This document shows, in pieces, positions 1 to 11,050 of a DNA stretch of 64,000 nt. The DNA is taken from positions 46,903,629 through 46,967,628 of the forward strand of contig NC_091932.1 in NCBI RefSeq assembly GCF_041260155.1. Reading direction: 5' to 3'. Positions within the stretch are counted from its first letter, which is position 1. The number at the start of each line of letters is the position of its first letter. The notes under the pieces are model-generated. The model made no database searches. It saw only the letters and a program-made list of their open reading frames with translations, and had not been told where the DNA came from. The translations under genes were made by a program, and so were the position numbers. Source of the stretch: Ptychodera flava. Its lineage: Eukaryota; Hemichordata; Enteropneusta; Ptychoderidae.

Positions 1-33
1 AATTACTTTGTACTTGAAGTAATTTGTGTTATT

Positions 34-88
<55 letters not shown>

Positions 89-125
89 AATATTTATTAA
101 TATATATATATATAAATATGTATTG

Positions 126-180
<55 letters not shown>

Positions 181-195
181 ACATATATATATATA
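34..195. repeat. AT-rich dinucleotide microsatellite
   Basis: The stretch is nearly pure (TA)n broken by a few AAATATTTATT and TGTATTGTAA interruptions. Tyr-Ile repeat reading frames across it are artefacts of the dinucleotide. The next ~320 bases (196-512) hold nothing I can assign. Confidence 0.95.
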
Positions 196-515
196 TGACA
201 CTTTCTATGGAACACTTTGCAGTAAAATCTCGAAAATTGAACTCCTCGACACTCTTACTGCATATTTCAATCGCCGACGACCTCGCACAAACCCTACGTT
301 TAAATGCTCGTTTCTAAACAAAATATACATTTCACATAGCCTGATTTCCATGATTTCCTATATATTGCCACCCGCCGGTTTGATTATAAACGATACGTAA
401 GTACAGAGAGCATACAGAGGGCCTTCGTCGCAATGCGGAAGTGCACATACGTGACCTGTCAAAATTTTCCCACATGACAGTCTCCGGGTGCGCGCGAACT
501 CCATAAGTGGTGTTA

Positions 516-1435
516 GGGAGCGTTCAGTTTTTACAGCTGGGGGGGCCGGCAAAATCTTGTCGCCGTGTTCAAAAAGATATAGACCCCCCCTGCATTTTTC
601 GTGAAAAAAAGATGACCCCCCCCTTTGTCAGACGAAAAAAAATGATGACCCCCCCCGGCTTAAAAATAACTAAAACCCATACGTCAAATTTACCCGCATG
701 GTTTGAATTTGAACTCTGGTACGCCGCGCACTTTATTCGTGTAGCAGAGATGCCAGTGCACAAACTTCTCAGCCACATCCATTGAAACGTCTGTTAATTA
801 GGACGACTGTAAGGCAATTTTTAACTTCATTTCAATAGACAACTCATGTCCATGGACATTGTATAAAGTGAACTTTATTGGAGTGGTTCGCCAAAGGCAG
901 CCCTCCAGTTAAGAGGGTCATGGGCCATAACGTAAAGTCAACTTTATTCTAGTGGGCCACCGGTACCACGGTAAAGAGGGTCGATCATGGCTATTGCATA
1001 AAGTAGACTTTACTGGACAGGGCTGCTGAAGGCGCACGGCCATTAAGATTGCCGTGGGGTATTACATAAAGTCAATTTATTGGAGTGGGCCGCCGCAGGC
1101 GGCCCGCCGGTAAAGAGGGTCGATCATGGCCATTGCATGAAGTAAACCTAATTGGAGTGGGCCGCCAAAGTCGTCTGCCTGTTAAGAGGGTCATGGGTAA
1201 TACATAATGATATTTATTGTAGTGGGCCGCCGAAGGCGGCCCGCCGGTAAAGAGGGTCGATCATGGCAATGGCATAAAGTGAACTTTTTGTTGGTATTAT
1301 GTTTTTGAAAATGTGGTGACCCCCCTTTCTTACCAGTGAAAAAGCGATGACCCCCCCTTTGCGGATTCCAAAATTTTGATGACCCCCCCTGGATTTTGCC
1401 GCCCCCCCCCCCGGCCGTAAAAATTGAACGGTACC
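516..1435. mobile_element. Non-autonomous TIR element with TTA target duplication (copy A)
   Basis: The left end reads GGGAGCGTTCAGTTTTTACA and the right end, reverse-complemented, GGTACCGTTCAATTTTTACG, both followed inward by long G runs. The flanks are TTA at 513-515 and TTA at 1436-1438. Subterminal blocks hold C-runs separated by AAAA/GATGA spacers (570-660 and 1318-1410). The core is a tandem array (about 845-1290) of ~138-bp units, each made of two ~69-bp half-units with the motifs TAAAGAGGGTCGATCATGG and GTTAAGAGGGTCATGGG. No transposase is present. A 3-bp TWA duplication is typical of PIF/Harbinger; that assignment is inference. A second member of the family is at 43678-46853. Confidence 0.75.
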
Positions 1436-1454
1436 TTACTGGCTATCGAACAAG

Positions 1455-1940
1455 ATTCAAAATGGCGGACGCGAAATGGTCCCCTCGCACAGAGAGAGAA
1501 ATGCGAACTTTGCACAAGTCTAAAAACGCAGCTTAGTACATTGTGTATCTAAACAAAATGAGCGTGCTCGAAAACTAGGATCGATCACGATTATAATTAA
1601 AAATTGGCTGTTTTTGGAAAAGAAACTGCGCGCTGCAATCAGCAGTTTTGTCTATTGTGCACCGTGCGTGGGAGGCTTATCGTGAAAGACCGAGATTTAC
1701 TATATGGCGCATCTGATACGGATATGGTCCCATCGCATAGAGAGATGAAAATAGGCTTTGTCTAAGTTCAAAAGCACAGCTTAGCTCATCGTGCATCTAG
1801 ACAAGTTGAGCGTGCTCAAAATAGGAGATCGATCACGATTTTGGGTGAAAAAAACCGATTGTTTTCGGTGGAGAAACTGCGCGTTGCAACCAGTGGTTGG
1901 TTTTGCCTATGGCGGTCAGCAAGGCTGTGGTGGGAGGCCT
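1455..1940 (+). repeat. Tandem dimer of a ~240-bp dispersed repeat
   Basis: Two diverged copies lie head to tail with a period of about 242 bp (around 1461 and 1703). Each contains ATGGCG, a CGCA(C/T)AGAGAGA block, CACAGCTTAG, GAGCGTGCTC, GATCGATCACGATT and GAGAAACTGCGCG-like blocks in the same order. A third copy is at 38443-38670. There is no coding potential. From 1940 to 2590 I see nothing beyond a poly-G run near 2150. Confidence 0.7.
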
Positions 1941-2768
1941 TTAGCCGGCAAGGGTGGACCATTGGGGAGTGGAAAATTTTCGAAAAAAAAAATCCCCACA
2001 AATTTCAATAAAAATAATCAGCCAAAGAAACTTGAGAAAAACAGATGACGCACTTAGGTAAAAGGAAAAAAAATCCGTCAAAAGTTACTTTCTGAAACAT
2101 TTTTATTTTAGTCTGCATCAGATATACTATGATTCTTTGGCCAAGAAGGGGGGGGGGGAGGGGAGATCTGAAGGGTATAATCGTGGCCAGCAAATGAAGT
2201 AACTTTTTTATTTTATAACTTTTTGTTCTGTTCATCATATGTTTTCTTTCACTGAAGTTTGGCATCGTTAAGTAATTCGAGATATAAGATAATATAAAAA
2301 TCATATCTGTGATATCGATTGTTAACAACTGTATTGTGGGTCTTTACACTATGATTAATTAACAAGAATTCAACAATTCAGGCAGCTTGTATCGGTACAT
2401 AAAATGGGAAATATTCACCAACCATATGACAAACAATCACTTTCTTTGTATTTCACTATTCAACGAAACTGATTTCCATTGTAATGTTTAAACTTTATTT
2501 TACAATTAAACATTACAAATCCGTATTTTTCTTTCAAAATTTCATTTGTACACTTGTCTTGACGGTTGAATACCGTGCGTGTGAAATGCAATAGTGCAGA
2601 AGAATACGGATAGCGACATTACAGCGACCTCTATCGGTTGTTATCCACACAGTCTTTCTCGCGAAGTCCGTTCCAACAGAGCTTTGACCCTTGTCTGGCC
2701 CCATATTCGTATTTTACATCTCCGCTTGCTGAGGCTTAGTTGTCAGTTGTCATGGCTGCTCGCTACTT

Positions 2769-3483
2769 ATGATAATCATTGAAATGAATCGTTCACGTAA
2801 CACAGCCTTCATCAGGCAGACCATCACAGAGAAAATACAGCTATTGGAAAGAGAGTTAGAAAGTACCGATCATGAGTATGATGGGCTACACCGAAGAATG
2901 GTAACACTGCTCCGGCTTGTTGTTGTTCTGAACGGCACTGGTCATGTATCATAAATGATGATGTAGTGACCAATCTCCAGCAAGCTGAGTATGAAATATC
3001 TCAATTGCAAGCCTGTGTATATGACGAGGGATATTATGTGGAATTAGAAAGAAAAGCGAAACCAGGGAGACCGTCATACAATATACCAGAAGAGCAAGTA
3101 CGTTACTTAATAAACATGGGATTCACAGCCGTCCAAATAGCAACAATACTTCATGTGAGTGAGCGAACTATTCGGCGGAGAATGGCCGAATATGGAATAT
3201 GTGTTCAGATACATACGCAACCTTGACGAATGATGAATTGGATGCCCATGTGAGAGACGTGTTGAAAGATTTTCCAAACTGTGGCTTTCGAAGAATGGGT
3301 GAATTTTTAAAGCAAAGGGGGTTTCGTGTACAAAGACAGTTAATACATGATTCCCTGTACAGGGTGGATGCCGAGGGTGTGCTCACTCGAGCATTCGAGA
3401 TCTGTCTTGTGGAACGAAGGCCATACAATGTATAATGCACCATTGGCTCTGTGGCACATCGATGGTAATCACAAATTAATAAG
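2769..3483 (+). pseudogene. Integrase-core domain gene, exon 1 (frameshifted)
   Basis: This encodes the N-terminal part of a large metazoan family with an rve-like integrase core, recalled as a multigene family in fish, corals and amphioxus. A helical start (IQLLERELESTDHEYDG) is followed by a GRPSYNI...FTAVQIATIL...SERTIRRRMAEYGI helix-turn-helix-like segment, a Cys/Arg-rich linker, and the first catalytic-Asp motif LWHIDGNHKLI at the 3' end. The reading frame shifts three times: between about 2885 and 2960, near 3205-3215, and near 3430-3436 just before LWHIDG. The exon ends AG|GTGAGT at 3483/3484, in phase with the exon at 6170. The shifts suggest a decaying copy, although assembly indels could mimic this. 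The ATG at 2769 is the first plausible start; the true 5' end is unknown. Confidence 0.75.
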
Positions 3484-3990
3484 GTGAGTTCCCTAATGTA
3501 AGCAAAAAAGGGTATACCTGCATAAAGTGTATGTGGTAAAATTACCCAACTATGAAATGATTATTTACTTTGATATGGTACTATACAGGTATAATTATCC
3601 AGTATGTTTAATCTTTGAAATGGAAAATCGGTGTATTTTCATCTTCAAATCAAAATATTTCACAAGATAAATAACAACAGTTTGTGGTAATGTTACAAAT
3701 TTGCATAATAATATGACCAGTTGACTCTTCAAAACCAGGTCTCATGCCTTAGTCATATAAACTGCCAACAATTTAGACTTACAAGTTTTCACCCTTGAAA
3801 AATATAAATATTTGATAAATCACACAACAGTACAGATTATTTTCAAAGTACCAAACGCTATAGCATTAGGCTAGCCTGTGTGTCCATTCAGGCCATGAAT
3901 CGAGCCCAAAACATGCTAGAAGCTCCATGTCCTGATGTTCATAGCAGTGATATTCATGCAAATAGATGCATAGACCAGGTACAGGGTGCA

Positions 3991-4045
3991 AAATTCTGTG
4001 CCCCTAACCCCAAAACATAAAGCAGAAACCCCCCCCCCCCCAAAA

Positions 4046-4106
<61 letters not shown>

Positions 4107-4140
4107 TATATATATATATGTATATATATATACATGTAAT
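3991..4140. repeat. C-run/A-run plus TA microsatellite
   Basis: Runs of C and A around 4028-4052 lead into a (TA)n tract to about 4130. This lies in intron 1 of the integrase-core gene. The rest of 3484-3990 has no recognisable feature. Confidence 0.85.
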
Positions 4141-4293
4141 TTCAAACACATCAGTCCTTACAAATCTTTGTTGACAAAAGCATTAGGGGTCCCAATGTGT
4201 TCACCCAGGGCCCCCACTTTTGAATCATGAGTTGCAGGGACTCACCTCACATAGAAAAACATTGTAAAACCCTAATAGACACCACAGGTTTAA

Positions 4294-4472
4294 AGGTATA
4301 CTGTACCCTGTTCTAATTTTGCCACAGTTACCATTGAAAGAGAAAATCTAACCAATCACAGATTTGAAGGGGGTAGCTGCTTTTTAAATACATCACCCTC
4401 ACATGGGCATTTTGAATACCAAGAACGCCCCTTTGACCAAAAACGGGCATACTTACAAGTGCCTGTACACCT
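4294..4472. mobile_element. 179-bp MITE flanked by TTAA
   Basis: The ends AGGTATACTGTACC and (reverse complement) AGGTGTACAGGCAC form imperfect TIRs, flanked by TTAA at 4290-4293 and TTAA at 4473-4476. TTAA duplication is the signature of piggyBac-type transposition; family membership is inferred from that alone. It has no coding capacity. Confidence 0.6.
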
Positions 4473-4705
4473 TTAATGGGGCTTTGTTCCATTGCAGCTG
4501 TAATTTACACCTAGCATGATGTCAGTGTGGAAATTTGCATACATGAACATCACAGCTGTAGACATCCATACATGGAGCTAGCATGTTTTATGTTTTGGGC
4601 TATGGTGTGGGGACATTGGAAATTATCCTGACTATATTTTGTGTATGTAATTATACCCATCAAAACATAGTGCGTCAATTATTGCAGACGTGAGAAATGT
4701 TAATC

Positions 4706-5722
4706 GTAAATTAAAGCTGCAAGCAGCGTTGGCGGGGCCCAAGCGATTAACATGGTTTCAAGTTCCTCCACTGATGATATTATGTGCAAAATTTGAGCTT
4801 GGAAAAGTCTTTTGTATCCTTTACGTAAAGAAGGATTTTGAACATCATCTCGTAGTTACTGTAGGTTTCATTTGTAATCATATCTTTAATGCAAAATAAA
4901 ATCAAATATGGCTGCAAAACTACTTGACCGATCGAAATGCTTTTTGCAAACTTAGAAAAAATCACTCTAAGGATGACATGAGTAAAATTTCAGCCTCAAT
5001 CGGTTTTTTAGTGCTGGAGAAGAAGATTTTTGAAGATAAAATTGTGATTTTCATAAAATCCAATATGGCGGCCAAATCATATGAACAGCCAAATGTCGTT
5101 TACAAACTTGAAAGAGATCACTCTAGGGATGACTTGAGTAAAATTTCGCTCAATCGGTGTGTTCGTTCTGAAGGAGAATATTTTTACAGATTAACTTGGT
5201 ATTTTTTCGAAAATCCAATATGGCGGCCAAACCACGTGACCGATCCAAATGTCTTTTGCAAACTTGAAAGAGATCACTCTGAGGATTACATGAATAAAAT
5301 TTCAGCTCAATCGGTGCTCTAGTTCTGGAGAAGACGATTTTTAAAAATTAAACCTGTATTTTTCGAAAATCCAATATGGCGGCCAAAGTCACGTGACCGC
5401 ATGCGGTTTTATTTGCACATTTTGAAGACCTTAGATCTTGCTTAGACCCTGGATCATCAGGAGAAGTCAATTTTAGGTTTTTGAAAATCCAATATGGCCA
5501 CCAGGTCACATGACCAATGAATATTTCAAGGGTCAGGTGCACGAGTACTAATACACACCTATTAGCCCTGCAAGTTTGAGAAGTTTTCGGTTCAGCCGTT
5601 TAAGAGATCTAGGTCGACAAAGAAACTGCAGGAGAAGAAGAAGAAGCAGAAGAAGAAAAAGAGGAAAAAGTGGAACTCGAGAAATTACAATAGGGGCCCA
5701 GCCGGTCGGCTTTGGCCCCTAA
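4706..5722 (+). mobile_element. ~1-kb interspersed element with internal tandem units and terminal GC hairpin
   Basis: It begins near AAAGCTGCAAGCAGCG followed by TTGGCGGGGCCC, and ends in a hairpin at 5691-5721 (TAGGGGCC...GGCCCCTA, with an inner AGCCG/CGGCT stem). Between them are four to five units of about 150 bp, each with ACTTGAAAGAGATCACTC, AAAATTTCAGCTCAATCGG and AATCCAATATGGCGGCCAAA; the last motif recurs near 4910, 5061, 5216, 5372 and 5490. An A/G-rich (GAAGAA)n tract at 5630-5680 precedes the 3' hairpin. Reading frames here are accidental. The overall plan recalls a GCAAGCAGC...GGCCCCTAAT repeat class seen in fish genomes; that comparison is from memory. Confidence 0.65.
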
Positions 5723-6169
5723 TAAGACCTATGTAGATGTGGGATTAAAATTTGCAGGCTTTGCTGCAACCTCTATCATTGCCAGGCAAGCACAGGCTTT
5801 TCCAATGTGTGTATGCGTACAACATGTGACTTGGCCATGTTTTGCCACAGTGCAGTATGTCAAAAAAATTTCCTCTAATCTTGCAACAACTTTGCCACTT
5901 TGGATCATTTATTTTTCATTCACAGGTATATTTAGTTGCAAGATCTAAGGCCACTTTGACTTTTTAGATATTTAAATTAATCTAGTGTGTTGAGGGTTCT
6001 GAATTTTGTAAAGACTCTGGGAAGTCATCCCCCAAACAAAACCTACTTTTTATTTGTTCATGCTGGATATTATTATACTATTACAGTTACCATGGCAACC
6101 AAAGGAATATGAGTGTAATTTTTATTTAAATTTCAGTACATTATATCATGGTGTTCCTTTATATTTCAG

Positions 6170-6725
6170 ATGGCGCTTTGTAGTGCATGGAGGTATAGAT
6201 GGATACAGCAGAAGGATCATGTACCTCCACTGCAATGATAATAATCGAGCAGCTACAGTGTTTTTGTCATTTCAAGAGGCAGTTCAGAAATATGGACTGC
6301 CATCCCGTGTTCACTCAGACAAAGGTATGGAGAATAGAGATGTAGCTGAACACATGCTGTCACACCCAGAAAGGGGACTGGGCAGGGGAAGTCACATCGC
6401 TGGACGAAGCACCCACAACCAGAGAATTGAGCGTTTGTGGCGTGATGTGTTTGCTGGTTGCCTGTATATGTACTACAACCTATTTTACAACCTGGAGGAC
6501 CGTAGACTATTGGATCCTTGCAGTGAGCTTCATATGTTTTGTCTCCATTTCGTCTACCTGCCAAGGATCAACAATACCTTGAATCTGTTTGCTCAGGGAT
6601 GGAATGAGCATTCAATCCGAACAGCACATAATCTAAGTCCAAACCAGCTGTGGGTCTCTGGGTTATTGGGCATTGCCAATGCAGACACTACTGTTACCAG
6701 AGAGGTCTTTGAGCCCAGAACTGAG
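6170..6725 (+). CDS. Integrase-core domain gene, exon 2 (catalytic core)
   Basis: The exon is bounded by TATATTTCAG|A (acceptor) and GAG|GTAAAG (donor) and is fully open. It continues the split Arg codon of exon 1 (AG+A) into WRFVVHGGIDGYSR. Catalytic motifs visible are the segment after the first Asp (exon 1), the second Asp in RVHSDKGMEN, and the Glu in HNQRIERLWRDV, followed by YNLFYNLE, FCLHFVYLPRINN and a WNEHSIRTAHNLSPNQLW tail typical of the family. The DDE triad is therefore present, unlike the damaged reading frame of exon 1. The protein resembles a retroviral/transposon-type integrase used as a cellular or selfish gene; its function is unknown. Confidence 0.85.
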
Positions 6726-7139
6726 GTAAAGTATAAGTTACACTTAGAAAACCATACATAGAAATATATGGCTATGTTTCTCCATCTTTGGTACTATGAG
6801 TATGATAGGGGACTCAGGCTTGTCATTTGTTTATTTTGTCCTTGTTGTTTGTTAGTTTATTTTATCTACTCTTTGTTTTTTTGTTTGTTTGTTTATTTGT
6901 TTATCTACATAAGCCTATAGACGTATTCTTTAAGTTATATTTTATGATTTTCTGGATACAATCCCATACATGCAATACAGGTGAAATAGACCCTTTGCTA
7001 TGTAGTGTGTACCGTGTTTGCATTATTTTTATTGCTTCTTTGTTTCCATGTGCTGTACATACATTGTACCGGTACATAAGACTTTCCTGAAATATTCTCC
7101 ACTACACAACAATGAAAGACACTCATGTTTGCTCCTAGT

Positions 7140-8400
7140 TTACAATTTTTAGGCGCCCTAAACTTCGAATTTATCCGTGGGGACTTATGGATTGGGCTCT
7201 GGATGTCCACACAGATATCTCAGACATTCCAGGGTGATTTCTTTCAAACTTGGTACAAGGACATACATATATGCCGTACATAACATGCATGTCAATTTTT
7301 TTCGTGATGCAATCAAATTTGGCCATGTGAGAGGAATTTTTTGTTTCACTCTCCATAGAGACCAATTTATTTTTGCATTGCCCATAGAGTTACATGTGTT
7401 AGCAGCCTCCACAGAGCACTGCATGTGTCTTTGTTGAGTCATGCCTTCACCAATTTATTTCAAACTGTGCACAAGGATAATACACTAGGGTATACATGTG
7501 CACAATAATAGATATTTGTTTTGATACAATCTCAACTTTTCTGGTTAATCAATGTTGAAATTTCTTGATCTAAAAACAAATCTTAATCTGATGCCAGTGT
7601 GTGTCTGGTGCCTTTAATATCTCAAGAACTGCTGATCAGATTGACTTGAAATTTGGTACACAGGTACATGTGGCAAATTACAAGACCTGATTAGTTTTTG
7701 TGCAATTAGCTGTCATAATTAGCATTAATTTTCAAAATTACTTGTTTCAGAAAAACATATTTCAAGAAAACCTCACCAAATTGATGATATTTGTTCTGGA
7801 TGGACATTTAGCTGTGTCATGTGAAGTAATTGCTAATTTGCTTATTTAATAAATTTATAATTAGGGCTCTGTGTCCAGAATGGGTACACTAAATTTGATT
7901 AAACATCCTATAGATGTTGATCATACAAATATGTATAAGTACAGAAAGGTCTTTAGCAGTGACATGTCAATTTATTGCAAATTTACATAACATTTACTAA
8001 ATTTTGTAATTTGGGTGATCGGTCCCAATGAATTAATTTTGATAGGCCTTATAGATTTGGCTCCATCCGTCTTTCTATATAGATATCTCAGACATGCCAA
8101 TTATTTTCAATGTTCATACAAGGACATACTTGTCACATCGATGCCATACAGGGGCACATTGATTTGATTCACAAGACAAACCAATTGCTGCCAGGAGGCC
8201 ATTTTGTCACAATTTTTTCATATCCAGAGCCAGACTTGTTTCAACCTAATTCATTCAAAGTTGGTACAAGGACATTGACCTAATGTTATACATGTGGAAA
8301 GACATTGATTTGTTCTATCATATTTCATTCAAAGTTGGTACAACAACAATGGCTTATGTTACACATATATGCACACTGATTATTTTATGATACGATCCAA
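7140..8400 (+). repeat. Old dispersed repeat of the 'ATATCTCAGACAT...CAAACTTGGTACAAGGACAT' family
   Basis: Blocks resembling CTTATGGATTGGGCTCTGGA, AGATATCTCAGACATTCCAG and TTTCAAACTTGGTACAAGGA occur at 7180-7270 and again, more degraded, at 8060-8110, 8250-8290 and 8325-8345. The same family recurs at 19140-19640 (minus), 39548-39860, 46980-48030 and 61680-61800. It lies inside intron 2 of the integrase-core gene and has no real coding sequence. Sequence from 6726 to 7140 is T-rich and unassigned. Confidence 0.65.
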
Positions 8401-9010
8401 TATGCCACCTTGTCACCATTTTGTAATGATTTTACTTACAAGTGGGGATTACTCAAATATCTTGAGAACCACAACTTACAGATTTGATATTTGTTGTTTA
8501 GATGCAAATATGGTGATGAGAAACTTTTTTTTGTTTTTTGATATTGTTGACAATATGAAAATTAGCTTCAAAGGGCGTTTTGGTAAGGAAATCTTCTTCT
8601 TCATAACCGGTGGTCAGACAGCTTTGATATTGGATATGATACAGATCCACAGGGGATGACCTAATTGAGATTTGTTCACTTTGTGATGAAATATGCAAAT
8701 TTTTACTTTAAGGAATGTTTTTTGTCATTTTTAATCAAAAAGTTATTTCATCAAAACCGCTTGTCTGACAGCTTTGATATTTGGTATACAGGTTTGTAGT
8801 GATGAACTTACGTTGACATATCAAAATTATAATGTAATCTGAAATTTGTATTTTTGGGCAATTTTTGCCATTTTTGATCAAAACATTTGTCTCTCAAAAA
8901 CTACAAATCTGATAGCTTTGATATTTGGTACACAGGTTTGTAGGGTTATCTTACATTATAGTGTATCAAAATAAAGATGAAATCTGCAATTAAGTATTTT
9001 AGAACAATTT
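8400..9010 (+). repeat. Degenerate ~145-bp tandem repeat with GATAGCTTTGATATTTGG motif
   Basis: The motif (CTGA)(C/T)AGCTTTGATATTTGGTA(C/T)ACAGG recurs near 8612, 8767 and 8909, each preceded by a TTTTTGCCATTTTTGATCAAAA-like stretch. The same units reappear at about 11640-12230 inside another element. 9010-9860 has no assignable feature. Confidence 0.55.
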
Positions 9011-9864
9011 TTGCCATTTTTATAGGCATAGATGGCAGTTTTCTATGCTGGCTATTGATGAATGTCTGTGTTTATAGGGGGCTCTGTAAGTATGAGCCAT
9101 ACTGAAACAGTTCTCCTGCCATAAGAATACACTGTATTGCCAAAGGACCTCTGCTCTCACTTTATCAGGTATTATGCTATGTATGTCCTCTGTACCATCT
9201 ATAGTAGCTTCAGGGACATTGGCCCTATGTTTTAATTTTGTCAAAAATGTAGTGGCGAATGACTTTGATATCAAATGTGTATTTTTCCACTACGTGGACT
9301 GCACATTAAATGTATGTAATGTGGCATTTCATTGCAGTTATCGTCGCGACACGGAGTGCACATTACAGTGCTGCTCACGCTCAGGCTCTCGTCAAATGAA
9401 ATTTAGTGAATCAAATCTTGGGTCTTTATTTGGAAATGCGGCGCTCTCATTCGAAAAATAATAAATTTGACCTGAAACATTTTATTCTGTATCAACATAA
9501 ACTATCAGCGATGTGTCTGCATACTGGATGAAGCGTCCGTATGCTGGCGACGTTCACAGCCGTCAATTTTTGTGTCCTGCTCAGTTAATTTTGAAGAAAT
9601 AATTTTGCAAATTTTCCTGAAGGTAGATATATTTCCAGTCTTATGAAGGGTCAAGAAAGTCAATGGATAAATTATCCCAGTTTTACGTGAGTGGCAATGT
9701 TTGCCAATGCATCAGTCTATTGGCCGACTCGGTGTATGAATATGTAAGCAAATTTCAAATGGTAAAATGTCTGTGATTGCTACAATGCTTTTTTTAATAC
9801 AGAAATAATTATTGGCATTGTCAGATATTTGACCTTTTGTCTTTTCCCATTTTTTTTTCTGTAG

Positions 9865-10080
9865 ACTGAGTTAGAGTTATTTGGTGTTGACTGGGAAGGA
9901 CCAACACCCTCTGATGACCAGAATGATGTTGTAGTCCCCACAATCGACATTGGCATCAGTCCTATTGAGTTAGAAGATTTGAAGGAGATTATAAATCCCT
10001 GCAGAGAAAGTGATTCCTATGGTGTTGATATATATTTGGAAACAGTAAATACCATTTCTGATATGATTGACCAAAGATGA
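9865..10080 (+). CDS. Integrase-core domain gene, terminal exon
   Basis: A strong acceptor (long T tract, then TCTGTAG) precedes an open 72-codon stretch ending TGA at 10078-10080. It joins exon 2 (donor after GAG at 6725) in phase 0. The tail has the acidic family-typical pattern GVDWEGPTPSDDQND, an ELEDLKEIINP segment and SDSYGVDIYLETV. I recall the same C-terminal layout (INP...SD.YGID.Y) in full-length members of this family. With exons 1 and 2 it defines a gene of about 7.3 kb with introns of 2686 and 3139 bp. The short length and lone splice site make it easy for gene finders to miss. Confidence 0.75.
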   Translation, partial: TELELFGVDWEGPTPSDDQNDVVVPTIDIGISPIELEDLKEIINPCRESDSYGVDIYLETVNTISDMIDQR

Positions 10081-10262
10081 GAACTGACAGTTCATGTAGT
10101 TGATGTACAATGCTCTAAATTAGATGTAAATGTGGTGATGAGTCAGTAAATAGTAGTGTCATGAATCTTTGTATATGAATGACAATATCCTTTCATTTTT
10201 CACAAAGTAGTGCTCAAAGATAATATATTCAATGGTGAAGATCCCATTGTCTACTATGTTAA

Positions 10263-10627
10263 AGGGACAGGAGCTGTAACTTTTGGCTACTTTTTTAATT
10301 TTCTTGTTCTATATATCAACTGCTGTTTTATGTCCCACTTACTGTGGCATTATATAATACCTAGTATTCTACTTGTAAACGTGATCTATATACATTTTTT
10401 ATGTGTAACAGCAATTGTTATTGTTGACAAATGAATTCTAGTCCGGACCTGAATTCGATTTTCAATAGCAATAACAATACCAACAATGCTGATCGTACAC
10501 ATATACGCAGTGTTGACAAGTTGAAAAATTAGTATTTCAACATTCAGAGATTCAAATCAGAATATGTTGTTGATATACAGACCAAAAAATATCAGAAAAA
10601 TGGTCCAAAGTTACAGCTCATAAAGCT
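10263..10627. mobile_element. TTAA-flanked ~365-bp MITE, copy 1
   Basis: TTAA at 10259-10262 and 10628-10631 flank inverted ends: AGGGACAGGAGCTGTAACTT on the left and, reverse-complemented, AGCTTTATGAGCTGTAACTT on the right. Copy 2 (13904-14257) matches along its whole length, including TTATTGTTGACAA(A)TGAATTC and AACAATGCTGA blocks. A third, diverged copy is at 58209-58558. Confidence 0.7.
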
Positions 10628-11050
10628 TTAAGGCCTACTATGTTATTGGACCTGGTTGAATCAAAGCAAAGGGGGATGGGGTGGATGGGTATTCTAAACT
10701 CACTCTGTTTACAGGTCAATGTCAAGTCAAGAACCTTTCAATCATGCATGAATGAGGCACAATCAACAATATTAGAACAAATTATCTCAAAGCGGAAGTT
10801 ATCCAACAAGTTCGTATTGCATGTAACGTGGTATTCTTTTTCATACCATCAGCCCCATAATACGCACATAGTACCTTTGCCGTACGTTTGAACACGCCCG
10901 TATCTAGTATAATTATACACTTCTGCGGAACGATTGTTCTTCGGCAACTATTTACCGGTGGGTTGCATAAGTTTAACTTTTCTTTAGGTTTTTTATAACA
11001 CGTCACATGCTCATGTTGTATTGTTATATAGTTTTTAATGTGTTTAAAAT

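Noticed and set aside
3..215. Open frame of Ile/Tyr repeats
   Set aside because: It is the translation of a TA microsatellite. The same holds near 3916-4174 and for the Tyr/Leu/Ser frame at 59356-59734.
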